Origin: Adiantum capillus-veneris
Taxonomy: Eukaryota > Streptophyta > Polypodiopsida > Polypodiales > Pteridaceae
Reading direction: 5' to 3'
Assembly (NCBI GenBank): GCA_014529385.2
Contig: CM043959.1
Coordinates: forward strand, 85,665,029-85,729,028
Length of the DNA stretch: 64,000 nt
Shown here piece after piece: positions 9,216 to 20,592 of this stretch; the first letter of the stretch is position 1, and each line of letters begins with the position of its first letter. Made by a program: the position numbers and the translations under genes. The notes below the pieces were generated by a model. It was given only the letters and a program-made list of their open reading frames with translations. It did no database searches and was not told where the DNA came from.

Positions 9216-12200
9216 TTACTCTTGGGAAACATTGTAAGCATTGACAAGGTTTAGGTTATCCTTTAATTGTATGCCTTGCATCCATCTAGCATCTTCAAAA
9301 GGATAATTCTTAAACTTAATAAGATATCGTCTGATAGTCTTACCGCCTCTTAATACCTTGTCTTCATGTCGGAGAATGGACTCGGGCTGCGGCACCTCCT
9401 CGTGGTCCTCGATCTCCGGTGGGTCTTCAATAGTTGGTTCTTGAGGTGGCTCTCCTTTGTATGGCTTTAAGAGGCTCACGTGAAAAGCATTGTGTATGAG
9501 CCAATGATTGGGCAACTTAAGTTGATAGGCCATCTCATTGATTGGCCTAAGAATCTGGAAGGGACCATAGTACCTTTTTGCTAGTTTAGCATAGTACTTT
9601 TGGTGGCCCGTAGGATTCTTGCCCGTCGTGTGCCTTAATCGAGCCTTGGGAAACTTTAACAAGACCCAATCGTTTTCTTTAAAGGCTTGCGCTCTTCTGT
9701 GCTTGTCAGCAGCAGCCTTTTGCCTTTGCTGTGAGATAGAGATAGCATCCTTAATCTTTTGGAAAGATTCTTGTAGGTCTCGGCTATACTCATCTGCAGC
9801 GAAGATCTTCCCATGTACCTTAAGTAGCAAGGGACTTTTTGATCTTCCCTCAATTACCTCGAAAGGTGCTTTTCCTGTAGAAGTATGTACAGTGTTATTG
9901 TAAGCATACTCTACTAAGGGTAAGTACTTCTCCCATTGGGATCTTTGATCTACTTCCGTTACATAGGCTTTTAGTAGATCGAGAATAGTTAGGTTAGCTA
10001 TTTCACTTTGGCCATCAGTTTGTGGATGATAAGCCGAAGAGAAGTTTAGCCTTGTTCCTAAATTCTCAAAGAGACCCTTCCAGAAATTACTGGTCATTCT
10101 AGGATCTCTATCCGACACTATGGACATTGGCAAGCCATGGTACTTGAAAATTTGTGAAATGAAGAGGGTTGCCATTTGATGGGCTTTGATAGTCTTTTTG
10201 ACAGGTATAAAATGAGCTTGTTTACTGAACCTGTCTACTATCGTCCATATTCCCGTATTCCCATGGATAGACTTAGGCAATCCAAAGATAAAATCCATGG
10301 ATATGCTCTCCCACGGTGAATTAGGGATTGGGAAGGGTTGAAGCAATCCAAGTTGCTTCCCTCTATCAAATTTTGTCTTTTGACATACCACACATTTGGA
10401 AACATACTCGTGTATGTTCACTTTCATGGTAGGCCAATAGAAATATGTTTCAATTCCCTTTAGGGTAGACTGAATCCCTCTATGCCCTGCATATGGGGGA
10501 GCATGAGATTCATACATTACTTTCTCACGTAGTGAGTTAGTAACGCATAGTCTATTGCCATAGAGAAGATAACCATCTTGTAAAGTAAATGGTTCTTCTT
10601 TCTTCCCTAATGCAAGGGCTGAAATCACATCTCTAAAATCGGGATCAATAGCATACTCATCTATCATTAAAGATAGATCATTGTGAGTTGCTATGGAAAC
10701 CGCATTCACTCTCGGTCGTCTTGAGAGTGCATCGGCTACTTGATTATGCTTGCCAGCAATGTGAGCAATATGAAAATGAAATTGCGAAAGGAAATTTGCC
10801 CACCTCATTTGTTTGTCGGAGAGCTTGGTCTGCGTCATGAAGTACTTAAGACTTTGGTGATCCGTTCGCAGAATGAAAGGAGTCCCCAATAAATAGTGCT
10901 TCCATGAGTCTAAGGCATGTAGAACTGCAAGGAGTTCTTTTTCGTATATGCCTAGAGCTTGCTCAACAGGGTCGAGCCTTCGACTCTCATAGCCTATGGC
11001 GTGCCCTTCTTGGAGCAGAACAGCCCCAAGGCAATCACCACAAGCATCACATTGGACCTCAAATGGTTTTGAGAGATCCGGTAGTGTAAGCACAGGTTGA
11101 GAGATAAGCTTTTCTTTAAGCTTTTTGAAAGCATTGTTCTCCTTAGCAGACCACGTATACCTAACATTTTTCTTTGTTAGGTCATGTAATGGTCCTGCAA
11201 TTTGTGAGAACTTTTCTATGAAGCGTCTATAGTATGCACACATACCTATAAAGCTTCTTAGTTCATGAAGATTCCTTGGTTTAGGCCATCCTTTTATTAC
11301 CTCTAACTTGGATGGATCCATTTGGCCATCTTGAGAGATAATGTGACCTAAATATTGAATCTCTTGCAAGAAAAATTTACTTTTCTTTCGATTAACATAG
11401 AGTTTATTCTCTCTTAAAACTTGAAATATTACCTGGAGGTGTTGCTTGTGTTCCTCCAATGAATTAGAGTAGATGATAATATCATCAAAGAACACTCCAG
11501 TGAAGGTTCGATGAGGCCTGAACAGCTTCTCCATCAAGCGGTTGAATGTGGCTGGTGCATTAGTCAAGCCAAAAGGCATGACAATGTATTCGTAAAGACC
11601 AAATGTAGTACGAAATGCGGTCTTTACAATGTCTTGATCAACTATCCTTATTTGATGATAGCCACTTTTTAGGTCAATCCTACTGAAGTAGGTCGATCCT
11701 TGTAGCTTATCAAATAGGTCTTCTACCCGTGGAACGGGAAACCTATTCTTGATAGTGATCCTATTTAGTGCTCTATAGTCGACACACATACGATATGTGC
11801 CGTCTTTCTTTTGCACTAATAGCACAGGTGAGCAAAATGGAGATGAGCTAGGCCTAACCATGCCCTTCTCAACTAAGTCATGCACTTGCCGCATAATCTC
11901 CTCTTGTTGAGCTTGAGAAACTCTATAAGGAGGTTTGTTAGGCGGTGAACTTCCTGGAAGAAGTTCAATTGCATGGTCGTCATTACCTCGTTTAGGAGGT
12001 AGCTCACAAGGGATGTCGTCAATAAAAACATCTTGAAACCGCTTGAGAAAATTGGATAACTCTAATTCCTTTTGGTTGCTTTTATTTTCTTTTGTTAAAG
12101 CATTAGGTTCATTTTGAAAATCTTTAACAAAAATCATGTACACGGAAATAGAGCTCTTTATTGACTTGTTGATAGCTAGTGTATGTACAATGGGGATGGT

Positions 12201-13202
12201 GTTACCCATCTCCCTAGCATCTATATACATGTCCTTTTCCCTGAACTTAAAGGAGATTCTCCTTTCAGGAAATTTAACATGGGCAGCCAGGCGGTCAAAC
12301 CATGGTGCCCCTAGGATTACATCCTCATGCTTGAGAGGAGAGATAAAGAAGTCCTCTTTGTCCACATAGCCTTGGACATGAAGCCTCAATTTCCCGATTA
12401 AGGGAGTGACTGAAGCTTCTTGCCCCTTGAAGGCACTGTCTGCGGGTAGGATATCTCCCATCTCGTAGGATTGTATGCCTAGCTTGGTGGCTAACTCCAT
12501 AGATATAAAATTGTGAGTAGAACCAGGGTCAAAGAGAATAAAAGCATCATGTTCTCTTACCTTTCCCCAAGCATGGCATAGAGGAGATCCTTTGTGGTGA
12601 GTTTGGTGAATCTCCTCCTCTTGGATTTCAACCAAAGAAGCTCTAGGAGGATCTTGGCGGTTGTTCTTTTGGGGACAAGCGCGGTACGCATGCCCTTGTT
12701 CACCGCACTTGAAACACCGGTTATCTTTACGATAACGCTCAAGCTCTTCAGGAGAGAGTTTATTCTTTCCTTTGTAAACTCCCTTCTCTTTAGCTTTGTT
12801 GGAATTGCCCTTAGGAGACTTTTGGACATTGTCCTTCCCCTTAGGCTCATTGGAGCCCTTGTTTTCCGGGGGTTTATTATTTCTTTTACCCCCCGTTTGG
12901 AAATTGATTCGCGAGGCCACCATAGTATGGTGTATTACCGCCGATATGGTACGTGGCCTTTGGGAGTTGACATACTCCGCCATTTCTTCGGTTAAGCCAG
13001 CACAAAATTGTTGCTTTTGCTCTCCAAAATCCAACTTTTTGAAGACAGTGGCTTTGAGTTGGAGGTCCCAAAACTTGTCTACATATTTGTGGATGGATTC
13101 ATTGGGAGAGAGCTTTAAGCTTCGCCATTCCGTGAGTACTTTGTCTTTGGCATCGGTGGCCAAAAACTGCTTCATAATCCTTCCATGTTCGTGGAGCTTC
13201 AC
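9216..13202 (-). CDS. gag-pol polyprotein of gypsy element 1 (chromovirus type)
   Basis: One open frame of 1328 codons. Approximate order: second half of the gag capsid domain (1-100), a CCHC knuckle CFKCGEQGHAYRAC (163-176), aspartic protease FDPGSTHNFIS (about 222), RT with VMPFGLTNAPATF and catalytic FFDD (about 570), RNase H starting FEVQCDACGD (about 717), an integrase HHCC zinc finger ending CVVCQ (about 900-940), the core D (SMDFIFG, about 970), D (IVSDRDP, about 1030), E (DGQSEIAN, about 1067), and a chromodomain-like end (YLIKFKNYPFEDARWM, about 1300). All catalytic residues are present. The first codons (MKLHEHGRIMKQ) come from out-of-frame reading before the shift point, so the frame was once continuous with the upstream gag. 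The chromodomain may guide integration into heterochromatin. Confidence 0.9.
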   Translation of the reverse strand: MKLHEHGRIMKQFLATDAKDKVLTEWRSLKLSPNESIHKYVDKFWDLQLKATVFKKLDFGEQKQQFCAGLTEEMAEYVNSQRPRTISAVIHHTMVASRINFQTGGKRNNKPPENKGSNEPKGKDNVQKSPKGNSNKAKEKGVYKGKNKLSPEELERYRKDNRCFKCGEQGHAYRACPQKNNRQDPPRASLVEIQEEEIHQTHHKGSPLCHAWGKVREHDAFILFDPGSTHNFISMELATKLGIQSYEMGDILPADSAFKGQEASVTPLIGKLRLHVQGYVDKEDFFISPLKHEDVILGAPWFDRLAAHVKFPERRISFKFREKDMYIDAREMGNTIPIVHTLAINKSIKSSISVYMIFVKDFQNEPNALTKENKSNQKELELSNFLKRFQDVFIDDIPCELPPKRGNDDHAIELLPGSSPPNKPPYRVSQAQQEEIMRQVHDLVEKGMVRPSSSPFCSPVLLVQKKDGTYRMCVDYRALNRITIKNRFPVPRVEDLFDKLQGSTYFSRIDLKSGYHQIRIVDQDIVKTAFRTTFGLYEYIVMPFGLTNAPATFNRLMEKLFRPHRTFTGVFFDDIIIYSNSLEEHKQHLQVIFQVLRENKLYVNRKKSKFFLQEIQYLGHIISQDGQMDPSKLEVIKGWPKPRNLHELRSFIGMCAYYRRFIEKFSQIAGPLHDLTKKNVRYTWSAKENNAFKKLKEKLISQPVLTLPDLSKPFEVQCDACGDCLGAVLLQEGHAIGYESRRLDPVEQALGIYEKELLAVLHALDSWKHYLLGTPFILRTDHQSLKYFMTQTKLSDKQMRWANFLSQFHFHIAHIAGKHNQVADALSRRPRVNAVSIATHNDLSLMIDEYAIDPDFRDVISALALGKKEEPFTLQDGYLLYGNRLCVTNSLREKVMYESHAPPYAGHRGIQSTLKGIETYFYWPTMKVNIHEYVSKCVVCQKTKFDRGKQLGLLQPFPIPNSPWESISMDFIFGLPKSIHGNTGIWTIVDRFSKQAHFIPVKKTIKAHQMATLFISQIFKYHGLPMSIVSDRDPRMTSNFWKGLFENLGTRLNFSSAYHPQTDGQSEIANLTILDLLKAYVTEVDQRSQWEKYLPLVEYAYNNTVHTSTGKAPFEVIEGRSKSPLLLKVHGKIFAADEYSRDLQESFQKIKDAISISQQRQKAAADKHRRAQAFKENDWVLLKFPKARLRHTTGKNPTGHQKYYAKLAKRYYGPFQILRPINEMAYQLKLPNHWLIHNAFHVSLLKPYKGEPPQEPTIEDPPEIEDHEEVPQPESILRHEDKVLRGGKTIRRYLIKFKNYPFEDARWMQGIQLKDNLNLVNAYNVSQE

Positions 13203-13209
13203 CGTTGGC

Positions 13210-14148
13210 TCGTAGGCTAGACCACCATTGTCTGGCGGACTTTTGAAAGTGCATAGCTACATGGCGTAGCTTAGAGGACTCCGTGAAGCCCTCATCTCCA
13301 AACGCCGCATCAAATTGCTGGATAAAGGCCAAAACTTTGTCTGTAGCACCGAAGGTGCCATCATAGGTAAGGAAAGAGATGCTCTTCCCTCCCTCTTTGA
13401 ATTTCTTCAGCTTGGATGACCTCTTCCATGCGGCATAGGATTTCCTATGGCCTCTTCTTTTTGATGGTTCAAAAGTTGCACCATCACTTTCTTCAGAAGA
13501 TGAAGAATTTGAAGAAGGTGGAGAAGAGGGTGACCTCTTTCTCGCCTTTTTCTTGTCTTGATCTTTGTCGTCTTCACCATAGCTTTCATAAGAGGAAGAG
13601 GATGAAGAAGATGGAGAAGAGGGTGTCCTCTTTCTCGCCTTTTTCTTCTCTTGCTTTTTATCATCCCTCTTTGAATTATGGCGTGGAGAAGAGTGTGATG
13701 GTCTTCTCCGCTTTGGTGGTGATGGAGAGCGTTTAGCCCGCCGTCTTCGTGGAGCCATCTCCGCCGAGGTGGCGGGAGACTTGCTTCTTTCTCGTTCCTT
13801 CGGTGGAGGCTCTTGAGTTCTCCTTTGGGAAGGAGATGCATCATCCAGAAGTAAGTTCTTGAGCCCTTCATATGGATTCTCTTCTTCTTCCCGAATCGGA
13901 GAGAGACCTCTTTTGGTAGTCTCACAAGGAGGCTTCCTAGGTGTTCTCTCGTCATGGTGATGAGCTTGGAGAATCCCGTGAGCACGGAGCTGCCGTTGCA
14001 CTTCACTTTGGAGAGATGGATTGCCCATGGCTTGTTGAAGCCTAGAAACAAGATAGTTAACAAGCATTGAAGCATCATTAGTAGCTTGCTCATGAGCAAA
14101 ATCAAAGTTATCAACATTAATTTCACTCTCTTTAATATTGTCAGCCAT
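13210..14148 (-). CDS. gag N-terminal part of gypsy element 1, frameshifted from pol
   Basis: Starts at MADNIKESEINVDNFDFAHE. Residues about 60-215 are rich in Arg, Ser, Lys and Pro with two serine runs, and the gag capsid region follows (SFLTYDGTFGATDKVLAFI, then HFQKSARQWWSSLRANGEAP). Compared with element 2, about 14 bases are missing just after APRTW near 13185-13200. This puts the remainder of gag into another frame (9216-13202), and the open frame runs on a further 110 bases out of frame. The shift could be a lesion or, less likely, a site of programmed frameshifting. Since the related element 2 has the bases, I read it as a lesion. Confidence 0.85.
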
Positions 14149-14550
14149 TCTAACAACTTTTAGGTGTAAACTTTTTAGGTGTACTTTGGCACTTCAAGCC
14201 CTAGTTGCTACTCCTCTTTACCCCTTTAGAAAAAGCACTCAAGCTACTGTACCCGCGGCTCGAATACCATTAATTGCAAGGAATAGAAGAGAGGGACTTT
14301 CGACACCAAAACAGCACCGGCTCCTGTCAAGCTTCTAATAGCTCAATAGTGGTTGAGCCGTAGGCAAGCCCCGTAGGACTCCACTATTAAGACCATAGCT
14401 CTCGACGGTGATGCCCCGTTAACTGCACAAAGGCAGGCGCACTGCAAGGCTGAAAAATCCCTATTCTACTTACTCACAGGCAATTAATAATACCAACCAT
14501 TTGTAGCTAGCTTGAGGACCTCCCTTCTTGAGCAAGAAAAGAGAAACCTT

Positions 14551-14564
14551 GAGCTCTGATACCA
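14551..14564 (-). other. Primer binding site of gypsy element 1
   Basis: The minus strand reads TGGTATCAGAGCTC one base after the 5' LTR end. It complements the 3' end of plant initiator methionine tRNA. The leader 14149-14550 holds no gene and matches the leader of element 2. Confidence 0.9.
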
Positions 14565-14565
14565 A

Positions 14566-16155
14566 TGTAACATTTAATGGCCTAAAATCTTATGTGTAGC
14601 GAAATTTAGCATGAACATAGTGGGCATTTCATTAGAGTTGATTCCTAATGAGAATTACAAGAGTGCTTGGGTGGAGAGAGCAACAAAAAGCATAACACCT
14701 AGTTAGATAGCATCGACAATACTTTCAAAAGAGAAAGCAATTAAGCTATTGACAACATTTGAGGACCGGATTTGCATGGAGCCGGTCCCCCCTCCAAAAG
14801 GCTTTGTATTATGGTTTCTCCCATCAAGAGAGACATTGTACAATACAATTCTTTGTGTTCCTTCAAGACTAGCTAGTGCAATGAAGATGGAAGCTTCATA
14901 CACCAAGCAAAACACTTAATCAAACACAACTTGAATTATCCCCGTTCTCAGACCCAAGACCTCACACACCTTCGAAGATGGTGAGAGCTAGCAGGGTATG
15001 AGAGTAGATTGAGAGGAAAAAGAAGTATCTTACGAGAAAGAAGTACATCTCCTCATATAATCACTCATATTAGCATAGCTTAGCTTAGTAATTAGCTTGG
15101 TAGAGAAGATGAGCATGCATTGAAGCTTGGCTCTTGGTTGGATTTGCATCCACATGCCAAGAGAGTGTTGATGTAGGCTTCTATCTCACAAGCTTGGAGT
15201 AGGTGATGAGCTCTCCATTAAAGCTTGGGAGGAGATAGAGTATTTTCCCTTCACACATGGTCAAGTGTGAGAGAGTGTGTGTCAATGCCAAGCAAAAATC
15301 AGCCCCCCCTCTCTCTTGGGCGAGCCCTAGCTGCTAAATAAGTCTGGCCTTTGCCTCATTGGACCTCCCCAGGTCAAGCCAATAGGAATTAAGCAGCATA
15401 AGTGATAGCCTTTAGACATGTGTCCCCCTTTCCCCTTTTGTGAGAGCTTTAGGTAATTAAATAATTAAACTAAACTCTCATTGGACCCCTTTGCCTCCTG
15501 GCCAATAGGAATCAGGCAAGCCATGGGGCTCCTGAATGCTCATTGGACCCCTTGGGAGACTGCCCAATAGTCTTCTAGGAGACTTAATTCTCATTGGTTT
15601 CTTTTATTAAATGTTTTTAAATTAATTAAACTAGATTTACTCTAGCTTAATTCTCATTGGTCCACTTCAAGGGTCTTCCAATAGGAATTGGGCACACCTT
15701 GTGGGCATCTGGCCTAGGGAGCTGACATGTGTCCCTCATTCCCTTTGTGTAAAGGGAGCCTGTGTGTGTGTGTGTGGCTTTCTCTCTCATCCCCTAGCTT
15801 TGGGGCTCGCCCCCTCCCATGTAGGGATGTAGAAAGACTTTTAGGGCACACACTAAGCATCCAATTTTTCCTAGGGTTGACCTTTGGACACAACCTTTGA
15901 ATTTTGGAACCTTAGCATTTTGGAAGTCTTAATGGGCTGAACCTTAGGGTCTTTTTGGCCCATTGTTTCACATGGCTCTTTTGCAAATGGCCCCCCCTTT
16001 GGATCCCTATTTTCCCTCCTTTGGATCCCTACTGTGGCCGGTCTGCTAACTTAACCAATATTCTAGCTTTTTCTCCCTTGGCACTTCCCCACATTAAATG
16101 ATCAGTTTAATATGAGAAAATCATTTAGGAGAATTAGATATTGATTATTATGACA
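14566..16155 (-). repeat. 5' LTR of gypsy element 1
   Basis: 1590 bp, partner of 7268-8857. Differences include scattered transitions and a two-base change in a GAGTGTGTGTG tract. The flanking CGTGT at 16156-16160 completes the target duplication. Confidence 0.95.
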
Positions 16156-16800
16156 CGTGTAGCTATTATTTTCAACTTGGTATCTATCAGTATCCTAGTG
16201 CTAGCTGGAGCTATCACTTTGGGAGTAATAGCTTCTAGTCTGCCATGCAATCCTGGTGGAAGCTACCAGTCTACCATGGCAATCTTGGTGTAGGCTACCA
16301 GTTTTCCATGGAAATCCTGGTGGATGATAGCTATCACTATCAACATGGTAGCTATCAATGTCAACCTGGTAGCTACCCTTAGGTAGTCTGATAACAACTA
16401 GCCTTACAGTGCTACTCATGGTAAAGGTAGCCACAAGTCTTAGAGTGCTTCCTACTATTAGACTCAGGCTCTTGTAACTTTTCTCCTTACACTCATCACA
16501 AAATATCAGTTACCATTCTGAGAGTAATAGCTTCCACTCTGCCATGCAATCCGGGTGGAAGCTACCAGTCTGCCATGGCAATCTTGGTGGAAGCTACCAA
16601 TTTGCCATGGCAATCCTGGTGGATTGGTAGCTATCTTTGTCAACCTGGTAGCTGTCACTGTCAACCTGGTAGCTACCACTGTTAACGTGGTAGCTACCCT
16701 TAGGTAGTCTGATAACAACCAGGTCTTAGAGTTCTTTCTACTATTAGACTCAGGCTCTTGTAACTTTTCTCCTTCCACTGATCACAAAAGTATTAGTTAC
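16156..16800. repeat. GGTAGCTACC-type repeat array, right part of the DDE-gene intron
   Basis: Two long duplicated blocks (about 16190-16480 and 16500-16780) share the order GGAGTAATAGCTTC, CTGCCATGCAATCC, then several AACCTGGTAGCTACC units, then GACTCAGGCTCTTGTAAC. The unit core GGTAGCTACC is a perfect palindrome. A coincidental frame on the minus strand is only a translation of the repeat. The intron continues without features to the acceptor AATGCAG at 16901. Confidence 0.85.
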
Positions 16801-16901
16801 CATTCTTATACTAGCTCCCACCAGATTGATCTCAGTTTTGCATGTCAACAATAAGTTATGATTTTGCCAATAAGTGTACTGAATATTATTATTTAATGCA
16901 G

Positions 16902-17584
16902 GTAGAATTATTTCTTGCCTTCAAACAGAGTCACCCAGAGGTACAAATTCACCAAAGGATATTTGAAAATCTGAAACCTTATTTTGTACGCAATCTTTGA
17001 GATCGCTACAGTTGCTGTTGCATCACTCATATTCAAATGTCATTCTTGAGGGATGTTGTAAACCATATAAGGCAGATTTCTTATGGTGTACATGGGAAAG
17101 AGTGTATTTGTCAATGTGATATTTGTGGTGCAGATTTGAAATGTAGTGCGCACACAAATCAGTGCCCTAGCCTTACAAAGCTTTGGGGGTCAGTTTTATG
17201 CTCGAAGGCTAGCGGGTCTAATTTTTTTGCACTGAAGTGTTTGATTGGCGAATGCTCTTCATGTGGGCCTTCAAAGAAGCTACCAATTTGTCCGATTGAA
17301 GAGTTAAGTGGTACACGCATAATAACAGTTCAGATTTTTTAAGACCTTGAAGTTGGCGAAACAAATTCAGGGAAAAAGAAGAAAAGAAAAGTTCTTTCTC
17401 ACAATGAGATGCAGTGCGGGCATCTTTTCATACTGTTCAAGGATCATCTAAGTAAGTTTATAAAGCACAATTTTGTTTACAGATGGCAGGTCAAGTCGTT
17501 TAAAGATTTTCTATGTATCTTCCCTGAAGATGTGGTAGTGTCAGTGGTGGATTTTGCTGAAAATTACACTTTCAAAGAACAGAA
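16902..17584 (+). pseudogene. DDE-like transposase gene, exon 2 first half
   Basis: Starts after a TTTAATGCAG acceptor with VELFLAFKQSHPEVQIHQR, then FENLKPYFVRNL and a stop at 16998. A cysteine-rich zone follows (YSCCCITHIQ, CICQCDICGADLKC, FGIGECSSCG-like LIGECSSCG) that probably bound zinc. After an in-frame stop near 17341 it continues into SKFIKHNFVYRWQ and a DFAENYTFKEQ motif, which likely holds the first catalytic Asp of the DDE core. Gypsy element 2 interrupts the codon after EQ. Removing element 2 and one target copy gives EQNEIQTMHW in frame, proving the two halves were one exon. Confidence 0.65.
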
Positions 17585-17779
17585 TGTCATAAAAATCAAT
17601 ATCTAATTCTCCTAAATGATTTTCTCATGTTAAAATGATCATTTAATATGGGGAAGTGCTAGGGGAGAAAAAGCTAGAATATTGGTTAAGCTAGCAGACC
17701 GGCCACAGTAGGGATCCAAAGGGGGGGCCATCTATAAATTCACATACACACACACACACACACACACAAATCCCTATAA

Positions 17780-17810
<31 letters not shown>

Positions 17811-19004
17811 AGCTCCCTTTACACAAAGGGAATGAGGGACACATGTCAGCTCCCTAGCCCAGATGCCCACAAGGTGTACCCAATTCTTATTGGATGGCCT
17901 TGGAGGTGGACCAATGAGAATTAGGCTAGAGTAAATCTAGTTTAATATAATTAAAAACACTTAATAAAAGAACCAATGAGAATTAAGTCCTCTAGAAGAC
18001 TATTGGACAGTCTCCCAAGGGGTCCAATGAGCATTCAACAGCCCAATGGCTTGCCTGATTCCTATTGGCCAGGAGGCAAAGGGGTCCAATGAGAGTTTAG
18101 CTGAATTATTAAATTACCTTAAGCTCTCACAAAATGGGAAAGGGGGACACATGTCAGAAGGCTATCACTTATGCTGCTTAATTGTCATCGGCTAGCCCTA
18201 GGGAGGTCCAATGAGATGATAACATGAGAAAATAGCAAGAGGGGTCGACCAAGGAGATAGGGGGCTGATTTTTGCAAGGCATTATCACACAGACACTCAC
18301 ACAATCTCATGTGTGATGAAAAGAAGACTCTCTCTCCTTCTCAAGCTTTAATGGAAATCTTATCACCTACTCCAAGCTTGTGAGAAGGGAGGCCTACACC
18401 AACAACTCTTGGCTTTGTGATGGAAATCCAACCAAGAGCCAAGCTTCAATGCATGCTCATCTCCTCTACCATGCTAATTACTAAGCTAAGCTATGATAAT
18501 ATGAGTGATTATGTGAGGAGATATAAATCTTTCTCGTAAGAATACTCCTTCTTCCTCTCAATCTACTCTCATACCCTGCTAGCTCTCACCATCTTTGAAG
18601 GTGTGTGAGGTCTTGGGTCTGAGACCGGAGATAACTGATGTTGTGTTTGCTAAGTGTTTTGCTTAGTGCATGAAGCTTTCGTCTTCATTGCACTAGCTAG
18701 TCTTGAAGGAACACAAAGAATTGTATTGTACAATGTCTCTCTTGATGGGAGAAAACCATAGTACAAAGCCTTTTGGAGGGGGGACCGGCTCCATGCAAAT
18801 CCGGTCCTCAACTGTTGTCAATAGCTCAATTTCTCTCTCTTTTGAAAGTATTTTTCATGCTATCTAACTAGGTGTTATGCTTTTTGTTGCTCTCTCCACC
18901 CAAGCACTCTTGTAATTCTCATTAGTAATCTATTCTAATGAAATGCCCACTATGTTCATGCTAATTTCCGCTACACACAAGTTTTTAGGACATTAAATGT
19001 TACA
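17585..19004 (+). repeat. 5' LTR of gypsy element 2
   Basis: Compared with the 3' LTR, an internal piece of about 150 bp after GGGGGGGCCATCT is missing. A CA run followed by a second copy of AAATCCCTATAAATTCACAC takes its place (about 17730-17810), as expected from slippage or recombination between CA tracts. Confidence 0.9.
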
Positions 19005-19005
19005 T

Positions 19006-19017
19006 TGGTATCAGAGC
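19006..19017 (+). other. Primer binding site of gypsy element 2
   Basis: TGGTATCAGAGC one base after the 5' LTR, complementary to initiator methionine tRNA. The leader to 19421 has no gene. Confidence 0.9.
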
Positions 19018-19421
19018 ACAAGGTTTCTGTTTTCTTGCTCAAGAAGGGAGGTCCTCAAGCTAGCTATAAATGGTTGGTATTATTAATTGCCTATGAGTAA
19101 GTAGAATAGGTATTATTCAGCCTTGCAGTGCGCCTGCCTTCGTGCAGTTAACGGGGCATCACCATCGAGAGCTATGGTGTTAATAGTGGAGTCCTACGGG
19201 GCTTGCCTACAGCTCAACCACTATTGAGCTATTAGAAGCTTGACAGGAGCCGGTGTTGTTTTGGTGTTGAACGACCCTCTCTTCTATTCCTTGCAATTAA
19301 TGGTATTCGAGTCACGGGTAAAGTAGCTTGAGTGCTTTTTCTAAAGGGATAAAGAGGAGTAGCAACTAGGGCTTGAAGTGCCAAAGTACACCTAAAAGGT
19401 TTACACCTAAAACTTGTTAGA

Positions 19422-20592
19422 ATGGCTGACAATAGTAAAGAGAGTGAAATTAATGTTGATAACTTTGATTTTGCTAATGAGCAAGCTACTAATGATGCTC
19501 CGATGCTTGTTAACTATCTTGTTTCTAGGCTTCAACAAGCCATGGGCAATCCATCTCTCCAAAGTGAAGTGCAACGGCAGCTCCGTGCTCATGGGATTCT
19601 CCAAGCTTACCACCATGACGAGAGAACACCTAGGAAGCCTCCTTGTGAGACTTCCAAAAGAGGTCTCTCTTCAATTCGGGAAGAAGAAGAGAATCCATAC
19701 GAAGAGCTCAAAACTTTACTTTTTGATGATGCATCTCCTTCCCAAAGGAGAACTCAAGAGCCTCCACCGAAGGAACAAGAAAGAAGTGAGTCTCCCGCCA
19801 CCTCAGCGGAGATGGCTCCACGAAGACGGCGGGCTAAACGCTCTCCATCACCACCAAAGCGGAGAAGACCATCGCACCCTTCTCCACACCATAATTCAAA
19901 GAGGGATGATAAAAATCAAGAGAAGAAAAATGTGAGAAAGAGGATACCCTCTTCTCCATCTTCTTTATCCTCTTCCTCTTATGAAAGTGATGGTAAAGAC
20001 GACGAAGATCAAGACAAGAAAAAGGCGAGAAAGAGCTCAACCTCTTCTCCACCTTCCTCAAATTCTTCACCTTCTGAAGAAAGTGATGGTGCAACCTTTG
20101 AACCATCAAAAAGAAGAGGCCATAGGAAATCCTATGCCGCATGGAAGAGGTCTTCCAAGCTCAAGAAGTTCAAAGAGGGAGGGAAGAGTATCTCTTTCCT
20201 TACCTATGATGGAACCTTTGGTGCTACGGACAAAGTCTTGGCCTTTATCCAAACAATTTGATGCGACGTTCGGAGATGAGGGCTTCATGAAGTCCTCTAA
20301 GCTACGCCATGTAGCTATGCACTTTCAAAAGTCCGCCAGGCAATGGTGGTCTAGCCTACGAGCCAACGGTGAAGCTCCACGAACATGGAAAGCTTTAAAA
20401 GCTTCCATTATGAAGAAGTTTTTGGCCACCGATTCCAAAGACAAAGTACTCACCGAATGGCGAAGCTTAAAGCTCTCTCCCTATGAATTCATCCACAAAT
20501 ATGTAGACAAGTTTTGGGACCTACAACTCAAAGACACTGTCTTCAAAAAGTTGTATTTTGGAGAGCAAAAGCAACAATTTTGTGCGGCTTAA
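19422..20592 (+). pseudogene. gag of gypsy element 2
   Basis: Starts MADNSKESEINVDNFDFANE and is closely similar to the gag of element 1, with the same Arg/Ser/Lys-rich middle. One extra base near 20250 (CCAAACAATT against CCAGCAATT in element 1) shifts the frame. The capsid part then continues in another frame (QFDATFGDEGFMKSS to FGEQKQQFCAA) until a one-base loss near 20590 brings a stop. It has the stretch around TWKALKASIMKKFLAT that element 1 lacks, which shows that element 1 carries the deletion there. Confidence 0.85.

Larger units (their letters stand above)
7268..16155 (-). mobile_element. Ty3/gypsy LTR retrotransposon, element 1 (complete)
   Basis: It is bounded by two 1590-bp LTRs (7268-8857 and 14566-16155) that begin TG and end CA on the minus strand. 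CGTGT flanks both sides (7263-7267 and 16156-16160) as the target duplication. The initiator-Met tRNA primer site is next to the right LTR and a purine-rich tract is next to the left one. The LTRs differ at roughly twenty places by eye, so the insertion is fairly young. The interior encodes gag and a full gag/PR/RT/RH/IN/chromodomain frame, separated by one small frameshifting deletion. It sits in the intron of the DDE-like gene and is the best preserved retroelement in the window. Confidence 0.95.

Noticed and set aside
12594-13215. Plus-strand open frames opposite the gypsy element 1 pol
   Set aside because: Antisense shadows of conserved coding sequence, without start context or domain.
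13407-14156. Second long open frame (249 codons) overlapping gag of element 1, and its counterpart at 19414-19935
   Set aside because: It is an alternate reading of the Arg/Ser-rich gag segment. The gag frame has the capsid domain and is the better supported one.
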